Shown: positions 1 to 10,079 of the stretch, piece by piece
How the letters are laid out: each line of letters begins with the position of its first letter
Position numbering within the stretch: position 1 is the stretch's first letter
Assembly: GCA_031002005.1 (NCBI GenBank)
Contig: CM061921.1
Location: 145,547,283 to 145,611,282, forward strand
Length of the DNA stretch: 64,000 nt
Reading direction: 5' to 3'
Source of the DNA: Vandiemenella viatica
Lineage: Eukaryota > Arthropoda > Insecta > Orthoptera > Morabidae
The notes under the pieces: generated by a model
The model's input: only the letters and a program-made list of their open reading frames with translations
What the model was told of the DNA's origin: nothing
Database searches by the model: none
Translations under genes and position numbers: made by a program

Positions 1-2302
1 TTTTGTGAAGAATATTGGAAATTAAAAGTAATGAGGGTAAAGGGGAAGAGGGATTGGGCTTTTGTATACCAAATGTAGACTGCCTTTTCTGATTGATTTA
101 AAGTATATGTGTGTAAATTTCTTTTGATATCAGGTAAAACTGTAGGTATGTATAAAAAAAACAATTAAGGGGTATGGAGACAAAGAGTAATTTGGTTTTT
201 GTAAAGCTAGCGTGGGCAATATTTTTGTGTTTGTTTTAAAGTATACATGTGCAAATTTCCATCAAAACCAGATAATAACTGTAGCTTTGTGTAAAGAACA
301 TTTCCAAAAATTAAATGGGGTAAGGGAGTGAGTGGTAGGGTTTTGTAAACAGGTTGTAGACACTATGTTTCTCTTTGTTTTTGAGTATAAATGTGCAGTG
401 TTCCATGGAAATCTGATAAAAGCTGTGGATATCTATAAAGAACATTGGAAATTAGGAGGGGTGGGGGTAGAAGGGAAGAGGGCTTGGGTTTCTGCAACCT
501 AATTTTAACACAATTGTTCTGTATGTTTTAAAGTATATGTGTGCAAACTTCCTCCAGAACCGGATAGAAACTGTAGATTAAGGGATGGAAAGGAAGGAGA
601 GGGGTTTTGACTCTTGAAACCAAATGTAGACAGTATTTTTCTGTTTGTTTTTGCAGTATACATGTGCATACTTCCTTCAGAATCAGAAAGAAATGGTAGC
701 TTTATATAAAGAACATTGACAGTAATTAAAGGGGTAGAAAGGGGGATAGGGTTTGTGTTTTTACGAAAGTTATGTAGACAGTATTTTTCTTTTTCTATTT
801 GTTTTAAAGTATACGCATGGGAAGTTCCACTGAATTCGATTACAATGTGGGTTCTGTACATATGTTAAGGGAAGGGGATGTAGGGTAGTTTTTTTGATTT
901 TTTGGTCGGAAATCATATATAAAAAAAACTTACATGTATATGTGCCAACTTTCATAAAGATCGGTCAAATGGTGTAGACTGTAGGTTTCTAAAAAGAAAT
1001 TGACAAAAATCAAGAGGTGGAAATGGGGATAGGGGTTTAGTTTAGCAAACCAAAAGTTGACCATATTTTTCTCTTTGTTTTAAAGTAAAAATTTGCTAAG
1101 TTCTGTGTAAACTGGATAAAAACTGTGGTTGTGTATAAAAATTAAGTGGCTTAATGGGGAGAGGAGGTGGTTTTTAGATTTTTTGGTCAGACACCTTCTT
1201 GGTGAAAAAATACATATAAGCACCAAATTTGATGGTAATCAGTCAAATGATCGCGACTGTAGCTTTTTATAAAGAACATTGACAAAAGTTAATGGGGTTG
1301 AAGGAGAGAAAGGGGTTGAGCTTTGGCAAACCAAATGTTGACAGGATTTTTCTCTTTGTTTTAAAGTATACATGGGCAAAGTTCAATCAAAATCAGATAA
1401 GAAATGTAGATTTCTATAAAATTAAGGGTTATAAAGGGAGACATGGGGTGGTTTTTTATTTATTTATATTTTTTTGGTCAGAAACCTTCTCCATAAAAAA
1501 TTACACGTATATGCCAACTTTAATGGAGACAAGTTAAATGGTAGCGACTGTAGCTTTGTATAAATGACATTGGTAAAAATTTAGGGAGAGGATTGGGGGA
1601 GAGGGCTTCAGTTCTTTCAAACCAAAAGTTGACAGTATTTTTCTCTTTATTTTGACCATACATGTCCAAAGTTCCATCGAAATCGGATAAAAAATACAGG
1701 TTTGTATAAAAATTAAGGGTTGTAAAGGAGAGAGGGGTGGTTTTTTTCAGATTCTGAATGAAAAATTACATGTATATGCCACCTTTGATGATAAATGGTC
1801 AAACGGTTTTGAGTGTAGCTTTTTATGAAGAACATTGACAATAATTAAAGGGGTGGAAGGAAGGAGGGGATTGAGCTTTGGGAGACCAACTGTTAACAGG
1901 ATTTTTCTCTTTGTTTTAAAGTATACATCTGCAAAGTTCAATCAAATTCAGATAAGAAATGTAGGTTTCTATAAAATTAAGGGGTGTGAAGGGGAGAGGG
2001 GTGATTGTTATTTTTATTTTTTTGGTCAGAAACCTTCTCCATGAGAAATTACAAGTATATACCAACTTTAATAGAGATCAGTTAAATGGTGTCGACTGTA
2101 TCTTTGTATAAAGGAAATTGGTAAAAATTAAGGGGATAGATGGGGGAGAGGGGTTCAGTTTTTTAAACCAAAAGTTTACAGTATTTTTCTTTTTCCTTTT
2201 TGCTATATATGTCCAAAGTTTCATTGAGATCGAATAAAACATGTGGTTTTGTATAAAAATTAAGGGGTGGAAGAAGGTAGAAGGGGTGGTTTCTCAATGA
2301 AA
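1..2302. repeat. Tandem satellite, ~140 bp monomer, ~280 bp dimer
   Basis: A recurring block ending in the motif TTTTTCTCTTTGTTTTAAAG is seen near 85, 220, 365, 505, 633, 785, 1065, 1345, 1634, 1906 and 2178. Spacing is about 130-150 bp up to 785 and then 270-290 bp. In the later part two related half-units alternate. One carries the TTGGTCAGAAACCTTCTCC block and a following ATGCCAACTTTAATGGAGA-like block; the other carries the TTGTTTTAAAGTATACATG block. Both share a CTGTAGxTTTGTATAAA core followed by a purine-rich AAGGGG tract. The array runs off the left edge of the window. Short open frames inside it are by-products of the repeat and not genes. The half-units resemble non-LTR retrotransposon 3' UTR text, so the satellite may have arisen by amplification of such a tail (inference). 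Confidence 0.85.
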
Positions 2303-2316
2303 TTCATATGGGACCA

Positions 2317-2575
2317 ACCGAGCGGGGCGGTGTAACGGTTAGCGTTCTCGCCTCGCATTCGGGAGGATGGTGGTTCGAATCCCCGTCCGGGCATCCAGAT
2401 TTGGGTTTTCCATGGTTTCCCCAAATCACTCCAGGCAAATGCCGGGATGCTTCCTTCAAAAGGGCATGGCCGAATTCGTTCCCATTCCTTGCCCCCATCC
2501 TTGCCCCCCATCCTTTCCCGTCTCTAAAAGACCTCGATGTTAAAAAGAGACGTAAAGCAGTTACAAAAAAAAAAG
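2317..2575 (+). mobile_element. tRNA-derived SINE, full length, 14-bp target duplication
   Basis: The copy has a tRNA-like head with a B box GGTTCGAATCC at 2372-2382. A conserved body follows (GGGTTTTCCATGGTTTCCCC, then the CTCCAGGCAAATGCCGGGAT block), ending in an A-rich tail. It is flanked by an exact 14-bp duplication TTCATATGGGACCA at 2303-2316 and 2576-2589, which fixes both ends. It inserted in the right edge of the satellite array. This is the best-preserved member of the SINE family in the window and serves as reference for the others. Confidence 0.93.
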
Positions 2576-2589
2576 TTCATATGGGACCA

Positions 2590-2735
2590 CTTTGGAGGTA
2601 TACCTTATCCACTAAAAAAATTTCATTTAAATCGGTTCGAAATTGGCGAAGATATCACTGAACATACATACAAAAAAAAAAAAAATACAGTCAAATTGAG
2701 AACCTCCTCCTTTTTTTGAAGTCAGTTAAAAATGA
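2590..2735 (+). repeat. Non-LTR retrotransposon 3'-end-like fragment
   Basis: The text includes an AAATCGGTTCGAAATTGGCG-like block, an ACATACATACA(A)n run and a final GAGAACCTCCTCC ... TTTTTTGAAGTC block. I recognise this as the style of insect LINE 3' ends. It continues from the satellite and was separated from it by the SINE at 2317-2575. Assignment is by memory of such tails only. Confidence 0.4.
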
Positions 2736-3194
2736 GTGTGGTATGAGTAGTTGGTAGTAGGTGGGTTAGACTTGACATTTGTATTTACCATGCAGTTTGA
2801 TTTCCTTAATTAGGTTTTAACACTTTTAAATATGACACTTCCTGCCAGTACGGTTCAGATGTGGTTGTGGTTTATCTAAAGACTCTAAGCCCTCCCACCA
2901 TGACACATTTGCTTGAGTTGTGGGAACTGGCATGGGCTGGCATTTCAACTATTTCTTATGGACAATGTAAATGGAGATGACAGTCATAAAAGAAATGGAT
3001 GAGTGGATTGTATGCCAATCCCACCCCACTGGAGAAACCTTTCATATTTACTAAGTATACCACCTACATCAGTAACCTCTTTACATCGTAAGTCACTTGC
3101 CTCCAATGCCGTGGCAGCCACACTCATGCAAAGAGCAAAATTTTTATTCAGTATAAGTAAGGAGTCAGTGAGAATATTGTGTGTTTGTGTTTGT
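2736..3194. other. Unassigned single-copy-like stretch
   Basis: I see no convincing coding, RNA or repeat signal here. Open frames are short and unlike any family I know. Confidence 0.5.
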
Positions 3195-5068
3195 CACGTA
3201 TTTTGAATACTTGAAGTCCTCCTGGCATCGTTTGGCCATAAACGATGAAATTAGTAGTTCAGATAATAAGATAAAAAGTGTTTGGAACATTGTTAAAAGA
3301 GAAACAACTGTATCATCCCTTGAACATAAACCTATATCTGTAAGCATTAATGATAAACTTGTAAATGACCCCTCTTATGTAGGAAGTTCTTTCAGTAACT
3401 ACTTCTTAATAGTTGCTGAAAAAAATAAAAGGAAAATATATTGGGAATATGGATGCTATAGCAATACTTAAATCCTTGTCACCAAAAACAGCACCTATGT
3501 CTCCATTTCCCACCAGACAAAATGTAATTGAAAAAATTATTAAATCCTTCAAAAATAAAAAGTCATTTGGTTATGATGAGGTTTCAACCCATATAGTAAA
3601 ACAATGTAACACCAGCATTAGTAGAGTTATTAGTCATATTTGGAATAGTTCTTTCGAAGAAGGTATCTTCCCTGACTCACTCAAGAAGTCAATAATCAAA
3701 CTGCTTTATATAAAGGGTGATACCTCAAAAATTGAGAATTACAGACCAATATCACTTCTACCAGCATTTTCAAAAATCTTTGAAAAGCAATGTACAGAAG
3801 GGTGTATGCACATCTACAAAAGAATGGCCTACTCAGTAAAGTACAGTTCGGTTTTAGACAAGGTGTTTCAACAGATTCAGCAATATTTGCTTTTGCAAAC
3901 AACATACTGGAATCAATGCATAAAAAATTAAATTCCCTAGGTATATTCTGTGATCTTGCTAAGGCTTTTGACTGTGTTGATTATGAGATTCTACTAGGTA
4001 AATTATACCACTATGGAGTTAGTGGTAAGCCAGGACTTTGGTTTAAATCATATCTGTAAAGTAGAAAGCAATGTGTATCACTGAAAGAGGCTAATACAGG
4101 AGATGTTATAAACTCAGAATGGGGTATAGTTAAATGTGGTGTTCCTCAGGGTTCAATTCTTGGCCCTCTGCTGTTCTTAATCTATATAAATGATCTCCCA
4201 CATATACTAGGTGATAATGAATATGTGGTGCTCTTTGCAGATGATACTAGCATATTGTTGAAAAACCCATCAGCACAAAACCTCGAAAACACAGCAAATG
4301 ATGCTATAAAGAAAATTAAATGCCATCAAACTAATACTTAATATAGAAAAGACACAGATACTTCAGTTTGTTACAAAAAGTAAAACAAAGGACAGCTATA
4401 AAGTGATATCAGAAGGAAAAGAAATCAGTGAAAGCAGTTTCACAAAATTCCTGGGTGTATATATAGATAACAAATTGAACTGGAAACAACATATTCAACA
4501 ACTTCTTAAAAAACTGAATTCTGCAACATTTTCTCTGAGGGTAATATCTAGAATAGCTAATATAGAAACCAGAAAGTTAGTATATTTTGCATATTTTCAT
4601 TCCCTGCTCACTTATGGCATCTCATTCTGGGGAAACTCGTCACAAGCACAGAGGGTATTTAAATTGCAAAAACATGCTATAAGATCTATTTGTGGAGCAA
4701 GCCCACAGACGTCATGCAGAAATCTATTTAAAAACCTGGGTGTACTAACAATGCCAGTACAGTATATATACTGCGTACTATCATTTGTAGTGGAAAATCC
4801 TGAACACTTCAATCTTAATGCTGACATAAATAGCCATAATAATAGGAATAAATATAATATTCACAAGGATTACAAATCACTGTCAATTGTACAGAAAGGG
4901 TTAACATTTACTGGAGCTTCCTTATTCAATGTCTTACCAACAGAAATTAAATGTTATCTACAAAAACCCAACTACTTTAAGTCCAAACTGAAAGAGTTTC
5001 TGCTTCAGAACCCATTTTACTCTGTGAAAGAATTTTCTTCTTGGAACTTAGTAACTAAGAATGACTGA
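3195..5068 (+). pseudogene. Jockey-superfamily LINE, ORF2 reverse transcriptase relic
   Basis: Broken reading frames follow the order of a LINE ORF2 from just before the reverse transcriptase to its C-terminus. Visible RT blocks are NYRPISLLPAFSKIFEK near 3735-3790, a GFRQGxSTDSA block near 3850, DLAKAFDCVD near 3955-3980, [12 protein letters not shown] near 4140-4175, and the catalytic FADD encoded at 4234-4245. The post-RT part (4403-5068) is open for 221 codons and ends with a normal stop. Frameshifts lie near 3413-3470, 3790 and 4310, and there is an in-frame TAA at about 4057. The endonuclease and ORF1 are missing, so this is a 5'-truncated dead copy. The conserved TSCRNLF ... LTMPxQYIY segment in the tail is typical of jockey/CR1-like elements; the clade is not settled. 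Confidence 0.85.
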
Positions 5069-5669
5069 TAAAATAGTATATATGGTGTATGGAAGGGGAA
5101 GGTGACAAAGTTGTCCACAATCACTAAAATGATGGTTTTTTTTCTTTCTTTTGAAACTTTTGACAAATGAAGTATTTACACTGTTTACAAAATTTCACTC
5201 ATATATATTATCTAACATGGGATAGCATGCACTCAAAAAACTTCTGTGAAAAATTATGATACTAACAGATTTTTAAGTAATTGACAGCTTATGAGTTGTT
5301 GGTAATATAATTTATATTGTTAATAGGTGTGTGTACTGTTTCACATAAATAGCAACTACCATGATATAATAAATATGTAGTCGCAAATTACAGTGAAACT
5401 TATCATGGTAACAGGTTGGTAAGAAAATAACTGGTTATTAGATGCTGGTAACAAGTGTATACACTGTTCCATATAATAAGTATTAATTAACTTGGGATTG
5501 TATGTGTGGATTATAGGAGATATTGGTTATACTAATGGGTTGTAGCTAACTTGTCAATATATAATAATATTATCAATTATATAGTAATACTGAAATTAAA
5601 AATAAGTGTATGTACTGTTCCATATCCCCGAGATTATTCTCACATGGGATCAAAGTGAACATATCTATC
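5069..5669. other. LINE 3' UTR and AT-rich spacer
   Basis: The first part is probably the 3' UTR of the LINE that ends at 5068. The rest is AT-rich with several GTGTATxxACTGTTCCATAT-like recurrences (near 5335, 5455, 5610), a weak tandem pattern. No gene is seen. Confidence 0.5.
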
Positions 5670-5683
5670 TATCTATATTACAA

Positions 5684-6062
5684 TTAAGGAAGGATAGGGA
5701 AATATGACCCAGCACTTACCACAGATGAAGGCGGCTGGGACGACGAACAAAAAACAAACACAAGAGAAGTGCAATATTTCGGCCTACAGCAGCCTTAAAC
5801 GTGCAGAAGGTGAAGCCCCAGGCGGCGTCACATGTGTACACATAGACAGCCGACTGTCTATGTCTATGTGTACACATGTGACGCCGCCTGGGGCTTCACC
5901 TTCTGCACGTTTAAGGCTGCTGTAGGCCGAAATATTACACTTCTCTTGTGTTTGTTTTTTGTTCGTCGTCCCAGCCGCCTTCATCTGTGGTAAGTGCTGG
6001 GTCATATTTCCCTATCCTTCCTTAATTTTATTGCCTTAAAGCTTTTTCCTGCTCATTGTTAT
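5684..6062. mobile_element. Near-perfect palindromic element with 14-bp target duplication
   Basis: The segment 5682-6027 is an inverted repeat with arms of about 170 bp meeting near 5855. I find one mismatch between the arms (the C/T in the GCAATATT/GTAATATT block) and one short asymmetry at the centre, where TCTATG is doubled in the right arm. A short asymmetric tail (TTTATTGCCTTAAAGC...) continues to 6062. The direct repeat TATCTATATTACAA at 5670-5683 and 6063-6076 looks like a 14-bp target-site duplication, so the mobile unit is 5684-6062. Variable-length duplications like this fit target-primed retrotransposition better than a cut-and-paste element. The arm end (CCTTCATCTGTGGTAAGTG) and the tail recur at 7020, 18835, 41940, 56030 and 56320. 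The two 73-codon open frames on opposite strands are mirror products of the palindrome and not genes. Confidence 0.88.
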
Positions 6063-6168
6063 TATCTATATTACAAACTTTTTTTGTAAGTTGTGGAATG
6101 TTCCTACAATTTCACAACATAGGATAACCTCAATATATGCAAGTTTTATCTCTTTATAATTTAGGCCT

Positions 6169-6327
6169 TCTTGATTTGGGTTTTCCATGGTTTCCTCAAA
6201 ATACTGCAGGAGAATGACTGGACAATTCTTTAAAATTTGCCATAGGTGAATTCCTTTTGGATCCTTGCGCCCCCATTCCCCTACCACCTCTAATGACCTC
6301 TAATGTGGAAAGCCATAAACAAAAGAA
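6169..6327 (+). mobile_element. SINE, 5'-truncated old copy
   Basis: The body block GATTTGGGTTTTCCATGGTT followed by CTCAAAATACTGCAGGAGAA, a CTAATGACCTCTAATG block and a GGAAAGCCATAAA end matches the SINE at 2317-2575. The tRNA-like head is absent and many bases have changed. Confidence 0.8.
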
Positions 6328-6889
6328 AAAACTCATATATGAACTAAATAACTTTGTTCTTTGTATAATCACAGACCTTCTGATTTTACACTCTCCTCAA
6401 CCAATTGCCACCACGTGATCAAAGTAATATTTCAAATTTGTAATTATAGCTGAGTTGTATTGTATATTCTTTGTTTCTTGGAAGCTTTTTTGATTTCTTC
6501 CACCATGATAATTCTGATTTTCTGTGAAAGATTTTAGGTATGTGGTGAGTTGTTAGAATAATTTGACATTTTTATTCAGGTAATAATCTTTCAGTTAAAA
6601 TGGAGTCGTCCCTTTTCCCCAAATTAATTACCATTTGTGTAATCATATCATTATTAGATCCATTTGCATTATTTGTAGTAATTTTCATATCCGCAAGCAT
6701 TAAATCAATACTAAGAGACTCGATTGTATTCCTTAACAAATAGAATAGTTAATGTATGAAATCAATTTAACAGAATCAAAGGTGATTTTTACAAATAAAT
6801 AAACATTCAAAATAACTTTCATTACCATAACGCTCCATTTTATTCATTCCAACTTCTCCCACCCTGTTCTCCAGGAATACCCAATCATA
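6328..6889. other. AT-rich spacer, nothing recognised
   Basis: I see no coding signal, RNA gene or clear repeat here. Confidence 0.5.
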
Positions 6890-7075
6890 CATTAGGTCTC
6901 ATGGTGTGAGCACCTGCCTTACCAAAGGCCCCATGCCTTGTCAAATGAATAAGGTGTTCGCATAAAATATTGTAAATTGTGTTCATCTCATGTTTTGTGT
7001 GTTTGTTGCAGCCATCCTGCCTTCAACTTTGGTGAGTGGTGGGTTTCCATTTCCTTTTCCTTGGTATCATCAAAC
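6890..7075 (+). mobile_element. Palindrome-family element, degenerate single-arm copy
   Basis: The copy contains ATGAATAAGGT (6945-6955), a short loop, an AAAATATTG block and a GTGTGTTTG block. It ends with GCCTTCAACTTTGGTGAGTG and a TTTCCTTTTCCTT run. The same order occurs in the right arm of the element at 5684-6062 and in copies near 18700 and 56200. A left arm is not evident. Confidence 0.65.
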
Positions 7076-7149
7076 ATTTCATAAATAAAAAGACAATAAA
7101 TATATTTAATATTTTACATGTCATGTTATGAATTTCACTTACTTTTGCG

Positions 7150-7400
7150 GGTTTAGTATTGCTTTCAATGATGTTTTGTTACCAACATTTCGGTCCCCAA
7201 CCAGGAGCCTTCCCACCAGCGCTGTTTCAGTTTGATTTATCCTTTCTTATGGTTGGTTACACCATTCCATTGTTTTTACAGCATGAAGGAATATGCAAAT
7301 CCTTTATTAAGGAACTGGAAAAGTTATATTCTTGCAAAAGAAGATCAGTGGTATTTTGAATTTTGATCTTCTAACGTTTACCAGAGATCAGGTGGAACCA
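7150..7400 (-). mobile_element. Penelope-like element 3'-end relic
   Basis: On the minus strand the text reads GGTTGGGGACCGAAATGTTG preceded by GCTGGTGGGAAGGCTCC (7186-7220). This is the signature I know from the terminal repeats of Penelope-like elements, where it forms a hammerhead ribozyme core. The GAAA box is intact; the CUGANGA box reads CTGGTGG. No reverse transcriptase is left nearby. Confidence 0.5.
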
Positions 7401-8399
7401 ATATAGATTTTAACCAATATTTCATCAGTTGCAAAACAAAATGAATATTTTGGAAACAGTATGACTGTCTCCGAAGATTTGGGAGAAGCTTAAAAACTAG
7501 TAAGGAAAGCAGTACAAGTCATTAGATATGTTTCAGGTATAATTTTTTTTATAGAGAACAGAGTAGAAATACTAGTTGAAAATTTCTGATCTTTTAGTGA
7601 TCATGCAGATGCCAAGAAATGAAGAATAGCAGCCAGATGTTCATCTACAGTTATGCTCTGCCTCATGTCAGTAATTTTTTTTATATGTTCTGTCTATAAA
7701 ATATAATCTAATTATCCATAGGCAAATAATATTTTTATCATTTGGGTCATTTTCCAGAAACTTTCTCAAAATGGTCATACGTCCTTATTGGTCTATATGT
7801 TGACACTTTATTTCTACTTTTTGTTTTATTTCCTTCTCCACTGAAAAAAATGTATAAAGCACCACATGCGATTGCTCTGTTTCTCTAATTTCATTTGTGG
7901 GTATGTTGATCATACTTATAAATACAACTGCAGCTCACAAAACAACAACAATGTGAAAACTGAATGATGCCAGCTTGGAACATTTAAAAAATCTTTCCAA
8001 TCTGGTGCAAATTCTATGCTCTACACCAAAAATCTTGAAAATTGTGGTTATATGGACACTTTTGGCATGTACACTGCAGTCCAATGTCCTGGTGTGAACG
8101 ATTGAAGAGCTGCCTTTTTTATATCACACTCCAAGTGATTATGCTCCAGCCTTATGGTACAGTGTGGCACTCTGCAGCATATGTAAACAGGACTAATCAT
8201 TTGAATGATTTGAACTAAAATAAGACAGTAGATATGAATGGCATACATACAGAACTAATAAAATCTGAAGTAGGATAAAAAATTAAATATTATGGAAAAT
8301 GTTTCAAAACAGGATAGATTCCTATTTAGTTTAATAAAATTGTCAGCTTTACATTAATGAAATGTGCACACACTGGTAAGAATGGCAATTACTTCATCA
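7401..8399. other. AT-rich spacer, nothing recognised
   Basis: Short open frames on both strands show no family likeness. I see no repeat structure. Confidence 0.5.
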
Positions 8400-9340
8400 C
8401 CTGCTTCACATTAGAGATAATATAAATGTAGAAAAACAGAGATTTGGTGAAGATCAGTATTCGTATAGAAAAATCCAGTATACAAGAGAAGCATTCCTCA
8501 TTTTAGAATTAATATTGTAAGGACATATTAAGAGAAATACTTTCATGGGCCCTTTGGATTAGGAAAAAAGCTGTAGATAATATTACATGAAACCAGATGA
8601 TCAGAACTTTAAACACATATAAATACTGGAATAGAGCAATAATTTGTGATCTATATATGAATCATGAGAGATAGGCAGCAGTTAAAAAGAATCTATTTTT
8701 ACTAACGTTCAATATGCATTCAGATGAAGCAAATGGGGAAGTGAAAAAAATTGAATGTAGCATAATAGTTCAAGGAACAACAACCAGTGTGCTTTGATTT
8801 TCTAATGATGCAGTCCTATTAGGAGAAAGGAGTGATGGTATTGAAAAATTATTACAAAAATACTGGAACAATAAAGTGAATTAAATGTAACCCAAGGAAG
8901 ACAATAGTTGTTAAATGTATAAATATGATAGCAATAACAGCAAGTTAAATATAAAAATAAGATCAGGTGTGGTACAAGAGGTTAGTATAGATATATAGAA
9001 ATTAAAATTACAACTTTTAGGCAAAGGAAACATTATCTCTCAAGGGCCCTCTTCAGAAAAAGAAATATTTCAAATACAAAAAATCTCAAAAAATATTTAT
9101 TTAAAAATTGTATATATGGAGATCAGCACTTCATGCAAGTAGAGCTTGAAGTTTACACCACACAGAAGGAAAATTGAGATTGTATAAGAGTATTGAAAAT
9201 CGAGTACACAGATAAAATATGACAGAATCAGATAATTTAGGACAAAAATTGTTGTGGGTATGCCAAGATGAAGAGATTATCTGAGGTAATGTATGGTTGC
9301 ACTGAACCAGTTGGAACACTGATGACAAGAAAATTATAGA
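8400..9340 (+). pseudogene. Heavily decayed LINE reverse transcriptase relic
   Basis: A plus-strand reading with many stops gives a block like SNDAVLLGER followed by DGIEKLL near 8800-8850. It resembles the catalytic YADDxVLLxE region of RTE-like elements with the first Asp lost to Asn. Upstream text near 8500-8600 has the spacing of the preceding RT blocks. The match is weak and rests on this one motif. Confidence 0.45.
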
Positions 9341-10079
9341 CCAGAATGTTTATAAGGAAAGTCTCCATCTCTTACCAAAGTTATTGCCTCACTTCATTTC
9401 TTCCTGATCCACTGTTGCTGACATGAGGATATTTTTTAAGTTTTCCTAGTTTGATGAACCATAATCTGAGGGCATCAGAAAGGTTGTTATAGGTGGTGAA
9501 TATAGGAAATTATACATATGAAGTGTGGATAAAATCAGATATTAAATACTGATGAAGATGCATTAAAGGTTGGAAATCTCCAGGGACATCAGTTTTGAGG
9601 GTAAATTATGCAGATTAGATTTTATTGGGTTTGATAGTTCTCAGAACATTATTGCCATACATGTCATACCAGCAAACTTATGGTAGTCTAATGCTATGCA
9701 ATCTCATGTTATGAGTGGTGTACTGACTTGCATTCTTAATTTGCAATATACTGCATCAGTAGCTAAATTTTGTTGGTCAAATTAATTTAAAACTTCTTAA
9801 GATTGTTTGTTATATTCTTCATATATATTTTTTAAATTAGTAACAGTTAGTCTGTTGTGTACTATCAGTGGGTTAATTTAATTAGAAGTACTTTTAACTG
9901 GCTAAAGTTGTGTAAATAGTAAATTACAACTAAATTTAATAGCATTAGTGATTGGTTTTATTTAAATAAAGTTTTCTAAATTAGTCATTTGTTTGTTCCA
10001 ATTGCTGTACTCTTTATATATATGTATATATATTCGTTGAGGCCAAATAGGACCAAGTTAAGCCAGCGAGTTTTTTCTT
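9341..10079. other. AT-rich spacer, nothing recognised
   Basis: The stretch is low-complexity AT text with a short (TA)n run near 10017-10031. No gene or repeat family is recognised. Confidence 0.5.

Noticed and set aside
2317..2400. tRNA gene suggested by the good B box
   Set aside because: The acceptor and anticodon arms do not form a tRNA and the segment is the head of a dispersed SINE with a target duplication.
2308..2661. 117-codon plus-strand frame and its minus-strand partners
   Set aside because: It reads through the SINE at 2317-2575 and its flanks.
5704..6005. Two 73-codon frames with near-identical proteins on opposite strands
   Set aside because: They are mirror images produced by the palindrome and have no independent support as genes.
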